Position numbers and translations under genes: made by a program. The notes beneath the pieces are model-generated. The model made no database searches and was not told where the DNA came from. It worked only from the letters and a program-made list of their open reading frames with translations. DNA of 64,000 nt from Eunapius fragilis (Eukaryota; Porifera; Demospongiae; Spongillida; Spongillidae), in the NCBI GenBank assembly GCA_963681505.1, contig OY811983.1, forward strand, positions 2,958,615 to 3,022,614, read 5' to 3'. This document shows positions 23,701 through 36,100 of the stretch, one piece after another; position 1 is the first letter of the stretch, and each line of letters begins with the position of its first letter.

Positions 23701-26459
23701 AAATGTGTATCATGAATCGGTATATGTCCCCAGGTTCTGGCTGAAAGGTTGAGCTTACCATATGTTAGTAAATGCACATGTAAAATGTGACGGCTGTGAT
23801 GTTTCTAGATTAATGAGGCCACGTTTACTATACTAACCTCGTATGAAAACTCACTTACAAATCTCATTATGACAAACGTAACCATCAAGTCTTAGCCTTG
23901 CAGAATGTTTATTCTACCCCTGGGCCTTACTGTACAGTATGTAGGAATGGGTCTACTTTGTCTCAAGGCAACGTACACAGCAATATAACAAATGAGAAGT
24001 ACATGTGCACACATATCTACACTCACTACGACATGCATACACATGTACAAGAATTTACTACCCTACTAGCACACGCACACACACACATGCACACGCACAT
24101 GCACACACAAAACACACATACACACACGCACACACAAAACACACACACAAAACACACACACACAAAACACACACACACAAAACACACACACAAAACACAC
24201 ACACACAAAACACACACCAAAACACACACACAAAACGCACACACACAAAACACACACACACAAAACACACACACACAAAACACACATGCACATACATACA
24301 CACACATACACACACACACACACACACACGCAAACACAAAACACACACACAAAACACACACACACACACATACACACACACTACAGGCATGGCCCTTACC
24401 TGGCCGGCAAAGTCCCATGTGTAGAAGGTGATCTTCTTCTGAGCCGTTCTCTTCTTGCAGCTCCACGTGCCACACTCTATCCCCACAGTGGACCCTCCAC
24501 CATTGTTGGTCGGCCATATTGATCTGGGAGCCTCACTGGCACCCACTAAGGACAAACAGAGCACCAGTCTTAAAGGAATTACACATTAGACATATAGGCA
24601 CAGAATAGGACCATAAACAAGCCATAGAACCATAGACCAGCCATAGGTATGGAATAGGACCAAGAGACCAGCTATAGGCATGGAATAGGACCATACACAA
24701 GCCATAAGTATGGAATAAGACCATACCTGGAATCAAAAAAATTGTTTTTGTCTACTCCCTTATATGTGGATAGAGGTGTGCTAAGTTGGAGAGGAATACA
24801 TGCAAGGCACTTCCATGACATACATGCATGACCCTTGTGTACATGGTATGGCTCTGGCTCTCATTGAGATTTCTAAATGAACACAGAGATCCACTCTAAC
24901 AGTTGTGGAATAAACCTGACCACAGGGGTTTTGATGGAACCAGTATTGGTAATTTAACTGTTGAGGTGGGTTGGGTGGTGGGGGAGTGGAACCACAGTAT
25001 GGGGAATCCAAAATAGATCTATTGGCATGGGAACAAGGGGAACATGACTGCACATAGCAATATTAGCACATCAGAACCAAAATACAGACAAAAGAAACAA
25101 GTGCACTACCGTCATATTCTGGCATCCCAGAGATACGTTTCAAATTCTCGGACCCCTTGATCCCCCGAAGCCTGTACAGTAGTGTAGTCTTGCCCTTGTG
25201 ACAGTGGCCCAGTACAAACAGTCGCATGCAGAAATTCTGAACGGCACTGCAAAAATAAATAAATTAGAATTAACTAAATGAAAAGCAGTTACACATGGCA
25301 AGGACCAACTTCAATAGGGTTGTTCCCCACATTCAACACCAGGGAGCAGTGCGTCGGATAACAGACGGACATCGGACATTCTTTGCAACTTGTACGGCCG
25401 ATTTTGCGCATGTGCGGTAATGATGTCCGTGCGATAGGCCTAATATGGGTGATCCGTGCTTATACACGAAAGTGAAGCTCAAATTATTAATGCTTTTGCT
25501 TCTGCCTTGTCAGTTTGATACGGCTTCTTGGGGTGCATAAATTTGTATTTACATGTATGCCACTAGTATGCTCTTTACAACTACCATTGTATGGTGCTTG
25601 TGTTTTAGCATACTGGCCAGGGGTGCGGATACAGGAATTCTGGAAGGGGGGGGGGGGGGGGGTGTCCAACATGAATAATAATGAGGGGAGGGGGGTGTGG
25701 TGCAGAAGCTTTTGGAGTCAGCAAGGGCGGACACAGGGATTGGGGGGGTCCGGAAACTTAAGTTTGAATATAACCTGTTTAAGTGCCATGGCAACAAATT
25801 CAACAAAGCGAACGGGAAACGTATATCACACCTAAGGAACATCAGCTAGTATGAAGCAAACCTCCAGCAACATGACCACCACGTGATCAAGCATATAGGT
25901 GAGTTAATGTTGTCCTGCACAGTATTCATTACTACATACACTTACACAGCATCACACAAGTGTGTGCTCCAAATCCACAAAACAGTCACACTCACAATAT
26001 TATATATAACTCACCCAACATACCAAAGTAACATTTTTTACCCCAGACATGTGTACATTCCCAGCACACACAACTATATGACCTCCCATCAGCATACATA
26101 TCCAACTCATACTCTCCACCAACAACACACCTGTACTCACTAACAGTGCGTACACTCCCATGACCCTACCATATTTTTGCAATTAAGGGATAACAAGTGC
26201 ACAGAATTGTCTCGCTTGTTCAAAAGTTTTATCTCCCCTCCCCCCCCACTAATGTTTTTTTTCTCAATGATGCCTGCAACAGTCCACTAATACCAGTCCA
26301 CTAATACCAGTCCACTAATACCAGTCCACTAATACCAGCATAAACACTAGCACTCCCAACACACCCACCAGCTCACAATAACAACATGACACCAGGTTTC
26401 CTACTGACTCACTAGCCGGCCAACCCACATTGTTAGTACAACATCAATAAAAGTTTAAT

Positions 26460-26531
<72 letters not shown>

Positions 26532-27765
26532 CACAACACACACACTACTAGTACCACATAAAACCTTTGAGGAGAATTTTAAAATTTGTTGCTAAGGCAA
26601 CTCTGAGGGTTGTATCACTTATTGCCAAGGAGGGGCAACAATATGGCAAAAGCCCCCACCCACACCCCATACACTAATCCATACATCAACCCATATGCAC
26701 ACCAAAGGCATGCACTAACAACAAGAAAACATTAATCCCTTCATACTCAATAGTATTACTTTACACATAGTGTACATTAGGTAAGAGTTCTGTGTCCTTA
26801 CTCCTATCAGAGGTTATCTGCCCCACCTAAAGAGGTAGTGATGAATAGAATAGGCTAAGAACACTAACACATTTCATTTTTCCTACCCTAAATGATACGC
26901 TCTCCTAGGTGTGGTGCAGAAGCTTTTGGAGTCAGCAAGGGCGGACACAGGGATTGGGGGGGTCCGGAAACTTAAGTTTGAATATAACCTGTTTAAGTGC
27001 CATGGCAACAAATTCAACAAAGCGAACGGGAAACGTATATCACACCTAAGGAACATCAGCTAGTATGAATCAAACCTCCAGCAACATGACCACCACGTGA
27101 TCGAGCATGTAGGTGAGTTAATGTTGTCCTGCACAGTATTCATTTCTACATACACTTACACACCATCACACAAGTGTGTGCTCCAAATCCACAAAGCACA
27201 GTCACACTCACAATATTATATATAACTCACCCAACATACCAAAGTAACATTTTTTACCCCAGACATGTGTACATTCCCAGCACACACAACTATATGACCT
27301 CCCATCAGCATACTGTACATATCCAACTCATACTCTCCACCAACAACACACCAGTACACACTAACAGTGCGTACACTCCCCTGACCCTACCATATTTTTG
27401 CAATTAAGGGATAACAAGTGCACAGAATTGTCTCGCTTGTTCAAAAGTTTTATCTCCCTCCCCCCCCCACTAATGTTTTTTTTTCTCAATGATGCCTGCA
27501 ACAGTGCACTCCCAATCTACAAATACCAGTCCACTAATACCAGTCCACTAATACCAGTCCACTAATACCAGTCCACTAATACCAGTCCACTAATACCAGT
27601 CCACTAATACCAGTCCACTAATACCAGTCCACTAATACCAGTCCACTAATACCAGCATAAACACTAGCACTCCCAACACACCCACCAGCTCACAATAACA
27701 ACATGACACCTGACTTACTAGCCAGCCAACCCACATTGTTAGTACAACATCAATAAAAGTTTAAT

Positions 27766-27851
<86 letters not shown>

Positions 27852-30117
27852 CACAACACACACACTACTAGTACCACATAAAACCTTTGAGGAGAATTTT
27901 AAAATTTGTTGCTAAGGCAACTCTGAGGGTTGTATCACTTATTGCCAAGGAGGGGCAACAATATGGCAAAAGCCCCTACCCACACCCCATACACCAATCC
28001 ATAGATCAACCCATATGCACACCAAAGGCATGCAAAAACATTAATCCCTTCATACTCAATAATATTACTTTACACATAGTGTACATTAGGTAAGAGTTCT
28101 GTGTCCTTACTCCTATCAGAGGTTATCTGCCCCACCTAAAGAAATAGTGATGAATAGAATAGGCTAAGAACACCAACACATTTCATTTTTCCTACCCTAA
28201 ATGATACGCTCTCCTAGGTGGCTGTAATATCATTCATTACATTGCATCAGCCATTTCCAAATCTACTGCATGTATCCACCCCACTTCTACATGTACATGT
28301 ATCTACTCTCCTATCCTGAATCCATTTCAAGGGTAGGTAGGGGTTCAATTACACTGAAGCCATGCAATACAGTGTAAGTGTAAACCCACAATTGCTGTAA
28401 TCCATTCAAGGTTTATAAAGTTGATTAGGTTAAGCTTAAGTGCAGGGTAAGTTCCAATTTTTCCCATCCCTCTTCCCCTTTTGGAGGGAGGGATGGCACC
28501 TCTTGCTCCTTGGTAAGTGGAGCAAGAAGTGGGGGTAGATAATATATAGGGGATGGGGGTAGATAGAGTTAGGATAAGGGGTGGGGTGGGGTAGATAGAG
28601 TTAGGATAAGGGGTGGGGTGGGGTAGATAGAGTTAGGATAAGGGGTGGGGTGGGGTAGATAGAGTTAGGATAAGGGGTGGGGTGGGGTAGATAGAGTTAG
28701 GATAAGGGGTGAGGTGGGGTAGATAGAGTTAGGATAAGGGGTGGGGTGGGGTAGATAGAGTTAGGATAAGGGGTGGGGTAGATAGAGTTAGGATAAGGGG
28801 TGGGGTGGGGTGGGGTAGATAGTTAGGATAAGGGGTGGGGTAGATATTAGTTAGGATAAGGGGTGGGGTGGATATTAGTTAGGATAAGGGGTGGGGTGGG
28901 GTAGATAGAGTTAGTATAAGGGGTGGGGTGGGGATAGATAGTAGTTAGGGTAAGGGGTGGGGTAAGATAGTAGTTAGTGTAAGGGGTGGGTTAGATAGTA
29001 GTTAGGGTAAGGGGTGGGTTAGATAGTAGTTAGGGTAAGGGGTGGGGGTAGATAGTAGTTAGGGTAAGGGGTGGGGGTAGATAGTAGTTAGGGTAAGGGG
29101 TGGGGGTAGATAGTAGTTAGGGTAAGGGGTGGGGGTAGATAGTAGTTAGGGTAAGGGGTGGGGGTGGATAGTAGTTAGGGTAAGGGGTGGGGGTGGATAG
29201 TAGTTAGGGTAAGGGGTGGGGGTAGATAGTAGTTAGGGTAAGGGGTGGGGGTAGATAGTAGTTAGGGTAAGGGGTGGGGGTAGATAGTAGTTAGGGTAAG
29301 GGGTGGGGGTAGATAGTAGTTAGGGTAAGGGGGTGGGGGTAGATAGTAGTTAGGGTAAGGGGGTGGGGGTAGATAGTAGTTAGGGTAAGGGGGTGGGGGT
29401 AGATAGTAGTTAGGATAAGGGGTGTACTTACACTGTATTACATGGTTTCAGTGTAATGAATCAGTGACCACTAATTTCAATTCACAAGGGTGCTTCATGT
29501 TCTATGATAGATAATGTAATGGCAAGCTGGTTGGATTACTATAAATACAATGCAGGTCTGAATTCAAATTGCTTTTTTTCAGTTTATTATAATTATACAA
29601 AAATCATGACAAAAATTTAATTACTATCACAGTAATTATAATATTCAACACTGCCATTAGCTTCAATAACTACAATAAGCAGCATTTCGTTAATAAACTC
29701 ATTTCCACTCTCCGACCAACCACATTTTTGTAAAGGTGAGTTATGTACAATTGGGACTATTGTTACTAAGTGCAGAATGGCATATTGTTACTGTAGTGGC
29801 GGATATGCATCAGCACTGTGCTTATATATAGTACATGTCATGTTCACCATGACTCTACACACCAGCAACATAGTTTCATTGATGGGGCATTAAGGGATAA
29901 AAAGTGACACAACCCATGCACAAAATTGTCTCGCTTGGTATAAATTGTCCCTAAAGGTTTTGTCATCCCGCTCCCCCCTCCCCTCACTAGATGATGGGTT
30001 GTGTCACTTATTAACCCTTAATAACAGCCAGGTTACCCCACTGACACACCAGCACTGCATATAGCCAGCCAACCCACCTAACCTACACATTATTAGTACA
30101 ACTCCAACATAAGTTTA

Positions 30118-30197
<80 letters not shown>

Positions 30198-33100
30198 AAT
30201 AGCTCTACACATCCATACACACTAGAACAGTGAACATAACAGTGAACAATACAACCAACACACAGTCCCACACGCTGGGTTTCTTCGAGGAAAACCTTAC
30301 TGGGGGGAATTTAAAAAACTTGTTGTAACTTGGCAACTCTGAGGGTTGTATCACTTATTGCCAAGGAGGGGCAACAATATGGCAAATGCCCCCACCCACA
30401 CCCCATACACCAATCCATACATCAACCCATATGCACACCAAAGGCATGCACCACATGTAACAACGGACCTTTTGCCTCTGACGTCACAAATTAAGTGACT
30501 ATGTTTGACAAAACATAAGTCCTTATAGAAACACCACGAAGATACACAGCATGTACGAAATTAATGGTAAATGAATGCCTAACTATATTCCAAAATGAAG
30601 TACCTTCGCCAGTTATGGTGCAGACGTTACAACGCTCACAAGTTACCGGAAGTTGACCCCCTAAAATTGAAAAACACGACTGCGCATGTCTCATTAGCAA
30701 CTTCCGCAATGTTTCGCAGTATAGAAATCCCTTACAAAACTCCATCGTGAAATAGAACAAAAACGAAATGTGTGATAATTTACCTCTTAAGGACACTTTA
30801 AAAGGAAAAGCAAGTAGGAGCTATGATGATGAAGTTATGCCATTTTAAAGTTGCCCCCCCCCCCCCCCCAAAATTCATGTGTGACGTCAGAGGCAAAAGG
30901 TCCACTAGATAACAGTTCCTTTCATACATGTACCCATAATTCTACCTTACATGTACATACATGTATAGGTAAGAGTTCTGTGTTCTTAGCCTACCCCTAT
31001 CAGAGGTTATCTGCCCCACATAATGAGGTAGTGATCAATAGGATACGCTAAGAACACTAACAGTTTCTTTTTATTTATTTTTCCTAGCATGACAAAAAGC
31101 TTCAGCAACAACTCAAACAGACTTTGTGTGGTCATCAAGTAGCTACAAGGCTCTGCAGACTTCATGTGATGCATGCATGTAGATTTGTGGTGTGCTTGGC
31201 ATTTGTATTTGGTGATGTATGATCTGTGCATGAGAATGTGGATAGTTACAGAAGGTGCTGGTATGGAACTTTGGACAATGGTGGACTTGCAACTGAGAAT
31301 AAAATTTATGAAACAAATAATATCAACATTCTCTAAACGAGAAGATTGGTGGTATATATAGGAATCAAAGGTGATGGTTGTGTAAAAAGCAAGGGAACAA
31401 GGCTTCTGATTGAAAAGGAATAATGAAATATTAGCACACAGAGTTAAATATGACGACATGCTGCTAATATAGGTCTATTTCATTGTTACTTTCCAATCAG
31501 AAGCCTTGTTCCCTTGCTTTTTACACCACCATCACCTTTGATTCCTATATACCACCAACCTTCTCGTATAGAGAATGTTTTCATTAAGTACTTGCAATAT
31601 ATAACATCCAGCCATTTGGTCATTTTTTTTGTCACTGAGTATCTACATCTGTGAGGTGTACTGGGATGGTCTGTGTACATGTGATGGTGTGTAGGTATGG
31701 TGGCCCGATGAGCTTCAAGTGGTTATTGGGTTGCGCTCAGAAACAATCGTTCCTTAGCGCTCAGCGTTTTGAACAAGCACGACAACAACGTAACCATCAC
31801 TGCATTTTTATCATGGCAGCTGCCAATCGGCAATAAATAACTGCTTATGTGCGCCAATACACAAAACAATGTCCGACCAATTTCATAACATGTCAGGTCA
31901 AATATTGTAATGGTCTGAGTTATCCAACACAGAGCATGGAAGCTTACACGCAAGAAGGTATTTCATGCAGCTCAATTTTAGCGGCAACTACACAAATGAT
32001 AGTATCTCCACTATCAAATGAAGGAGTGGTCAACATGCTAGAAGACAAAACTAACCAATGTTTCATTTGATCGCTTGATCGTGTTGCAGTCATGTCATAT
32101 AAATTATTAACATGTACATGTAGCTTGACCTTCACACAATCAAGATTATTTGATGTATCTACAGCAGTTAAATAAAATTTTGTATAAACGAAGTAATGCA
32201 TTTTACAAAACGGTTCAATCAACACGTTGCCCTGTTATAGCCTACACCACCCCCATAAATAAATAAAGACTCGTGTTTAAACGCACGTACACTGTATCTT
32301 ATCAACCACGAATGCTTCTGCACATCTTTTATTAAATCATGTAGGAGTGTCCGTTGTACTGATGGAAAAGCTCACAGAAGCGCTCTCAATTACAGAGAAA
32401 CAATTCGTTTAAACACGAGCTTTTTTTCAATTGCAGTTTAGACAGCCCAGTAGCTTAAACACTGTAAGTAGCCTTCACATGTGACACATGCATATGAAAG
32501 TACAAACAAATACTGCACGTGGGGGTTGAGCACTAGCCAACGTAATTAACAAACTTTCAACCTACTTTGTTTCTCGCGCCCTCAAGTAGTACCGTATTTC
32601 TGACGCAGTCCTCAGATTGGACAGCTCCTGGACAATGGGGTCTCCAATGCCTTCAAACTTGAAGGAGAACAGCTGCTCCAGCAGGTGGATGCGCAGGGGC
32701 AGCTGCTGGATGCCACTGTTTCTGTCAATCGCCAGTTCTGAGAGGTTCGTCAGCCTGTGTACGTCAACAGGGACCTGCTTGAGGTTGTTCCTGCTCAGCT
32801 TGAGCGAGCTAAGCTTTGGGAAGATGACCTCGGGCGGGTTCACGCCGTCATTCAAGATCGAGAAGTATTCGAGCTTGTTCTCAAACAGACTCAGAATCCT
32901 CAAATGAGCCAGCTTGGTGTGGTTGCCATGGGAACAATGAGGAGGGGTGTTCCTGAGCCTGGCCTGGTAGCAGCCGTACTGGTGCGGTGGTGTGGTGTGG
33001 GCCACAGAGAACCCGCTGGCGATCTGGTTCCTGCTCGCGTCCAACGTGGCGAGCGTCGGAGGGTAGCTGCCGACGTCGCCCAGGGACTTGAGCTTGTTCC

Positions 33101-36100
33101 CGGCGACCTTGAGGGTCTTGAGGATGGGGGCCAGGCAGGACAGGCCGCAGGGCACTTCGGTCAGCTGGTTGTCGGTGAGGTCGAGCGTCTTGACGACGCA
33201 CCCTAGCTGGGACCTGTGCGCCTCCTCGGACGAACTGAACTCGCTGCTGACGTGAGCCTGCCTGAGGCTCCTGACCAGGGAGCCCTGGGGGAGGTGCCCG
33301 GGGTCCTCCGTCTGAGCCTGGGGCAGGCGGATGCTCAGGCTCAGACGCTCCAGGCGGGTGCTCGGGGGACAGGGAAGGCACCTGATGGCATTCTTTACCA
33401 GGGCGAGGGTTTCGAGCTTAGGGGACAGCCACATGTCCATCGGGAGGTCGTGAATCTCGTTTTGGGACGCGTACAGGATGTTCAGGTTGGGGAGGTGGAA
33501 GAGCACCGGGGGTAGAGTGGTGAGCCTGTTGCCGGAGACGTTGAGGAACACGAGGGAGGGGCAGAGAGGGGGCTGACCCTCCTTCCTGGGGACCAGGGGC
33601 AGGGACGCTATCTGGTTCCCCTGGAGCTCCAGGTGCTTCACCCGCTCGCAGAAGATGGCCGGGGGAACCTCCACCAGACCCTGGTTGGGGAGCATCACCT
33701 GCGTGACGTTGAAGATGTGGAGGCCCTGGGACAGCAGGCTGGGGACCGGGGCAGAGAAGGGTCCGGACACAGACTCGGCCAGCTCGTCTTGGAGGTGCAT
33801 CTTGCAGAGGACGGACAGGGCGTTCTCTCTGACCTTCGAGGGACCTGCGCTGTACTCGTACATGTGGTTGAGGACGTCGTCTGCGTTCTTGGACTCCACG
33901 ATGACTTGAAGGGTGTCAAGGGTGTGGCGGTGGAGGGTGTCGAGGATGAGGGGGCGGCCGTGGGGACCCACTGTGAGGTCGTCGGAGCACAGGTCGACCA
34001 CACCGCTGTCCTGGAGGAGCCTGAGAATGTCCATGTGGCCCTTCATGCAGGCCCTTTTGTGTGTAAGTGCAGTACGGGATTTGTGTGTGAGTGAATGCGT
34101 GTGCGGGTGTGCGTTTGTGTGTGGATGTGTGTGGATGTGCATTTGTGAATGTTGAGAGTATACATGTACACGTAAATAAGTAAATTTACACTTCTCATTG
34201 GCTTGCACACTTATTCCCTTACAGGTGTAAACGCTAACACATGTAAGTTGAAGGACAGTACATGCCCACTGCACATACCCCACAATCCCTTGTACATTTG
34301 TACATGACCCACAGCCCCACACTACGGTCCAATGCACACAGAGATGATCTAACATACCACTCCACAAGCAGGTTGACAGACTTGGTAGCATTCTGTTCAG
34401 CATCAATACCTGCCAAGGGTTAAGCAGAAAGGTCAGGCGTGCATTACCCTCTCACCCCTATCACCTTCCCATCCCTCCCACCCCGCTCACCTTCCCAACC
34501 CTCTCACACTCCCCCTCTTACCTTCCCACCCCTCTCACCCCTCTCACCTTCCCACCCCTCTCACACTCCCCCCTCTCACCTTCCCACACCTCTCACCTTC
34601 CCAACCCTCTCACACTCCCCCTCTTACCTTCCCACCCCTCTCACCTTCCCAACCCTCTCACACTCCCCCTCTCACCTTCCCACCCCTCTCACCTTCCCAA
34701 CCCTCTCACACTCCCCCCTCTCACCTTCCCAACCCTCTCACACTCCCCCCTCTCACCTTCCCACACCTCTCACCCTCCCATAGTACCTGGTTGCATAATT
34801 TTATGCTGTGGTGAGCGTTGCTTTGTGAATGCATCTGGTGGAAAGAACATACAGTTTGGAGCTCAGGAGTTCTCTCTTATATCCAACATACCTAGAAGTA
34901 TAGCCGCCTCTCTGAATGGGTGTTCCAGTCGCACTGCTCTGGAAGCTGCTGTCTGTCCATCACTGTCCTTTTTGTCAGGGCTGATTCCAGCCCGAAGGAG
35001 TGCCAGAATGATATCCAGCTGCTGCGCCCTCATCTCTGGGATGGCAGTGATCAGCACCTGTTGCTTGTCATCCTGTGGGCCTAAAACAAAGCTTCTCTGG
35101 ACACCTTCAATGGCAGTATCAAGGAGGGACTGCGTGCGGGTGGGGAGAAGGCCGGTGTCATGTAACAAGAGGCTGTTGTCATGCAACAGAGGACTACGAA
35201 ACAGGGAGAGGTACTGTAGCATGTACATATGACATCACATGATAAGAGAAATACGTGAAAAACTTGGCAACAGTAGACTACATAAAAGTGGGGTTGAAGG
35301 GTAGCAATGTTACCAGAGGATAAGTCATCTGGAGGGAAATTAACTTGTGATCAAGAAGGAGCTACCAATGTAACAGCATGCAGAAGAGGTACATGTATAG
35401 GAGATAAGAGCATACAGAAAGGGTATAGGAGATAGTAGCATGCAAAAGGGGTATAGGAGATAGGGGTATAGTGCCATGTACATGTTCATGTACAGTACAT
35501 AGACCAAAAACACGTACTGTAAGCATGTACACACGAGAACATGCAAAAACACATGCGCACACACACGTGCACACACACACACTTACAAAACAGACACATA
35601 CACACAAAACACACACACACACACTTACAAACACACACACAGGGTATGTGCAGGTAGTAGTGTACCATTTACAGAGAGGTTGGGAGAGAAAAGGAGGGAG
35701 GGAGAAAGGAAATTGGATGAGCTAAGGGAGGTGAGGTATCAGGGATGGAGGTTTCTAATGAAGATGAGGGGAGGGAAAGGGAGGGAGGGAGATGCACCCT
35801 GTTGGATTTGGTATGTCCAAGAAATCAGTCCATGAAGCAGGCATCCTGTTAGCTGGCTGCAAAGTTAAATACTCAAAAAAAAAATTGCCTTATGTTTGAA
35901 GACCATTGGAGCAGACTTCTGTGCTAGCCCATGTACACAGACCCTTACACATGATAAATGCAATGGGTCAATCCTCCACATATATTTATAGGTATGTGAG
36001 ATACCTCTTTCTACCAAAGCTGTATGTATTCATAGGGTGCTGAACTGAGGCCACAATTGAAAAGGTTTCCTTAAAACGCCACACCAGATCTCATAATTAC

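Larger units (their letters stand above)
25694..28218. repeat. Tandem segmental duplication in LRRK intron
   Basis: Copy 1 (25,694-26,911) and copy 2 (26,912-28,218) are direct neighbours. Both begin GTGGTGCAGAAGCTTTTGGA and end ATGATACGCTCTCCTAGG. They differ mainly in the length of internal arrays: an AGTCCACTAATACC array has about 4 units in copy 1 and about 10 in copy 2, and each copy carries a long (CA)n. A third, diverged partial copy lies at about 29,880-31,070. Confidence 0.85.

Noticed and set aside
24005..24564. Histidine/threonine or cysteine/valine proteins of 100-178 residues
   Set aside because: CA/AAAACACAC repeat in an LRRK intron. Only the short end over 24,400-24,545 is a true exon, in the minus direction.
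26280..27655. CRISPR-like array of 14-bp repeats
   Set aside because: Units are contiguous with no unique spacers, in an animal intron.
28540..29425. True telomere or chromosome end
   Set aside because: Units are 27-30 bases, not simple TTAGGG, and ordinary gene sequence continues on both sides.
32617..34155. Long plus-strand frames opposite the LRR exon
   Set aside because: Shadows of exon 5; no leucine-rich or other motif in those frames.
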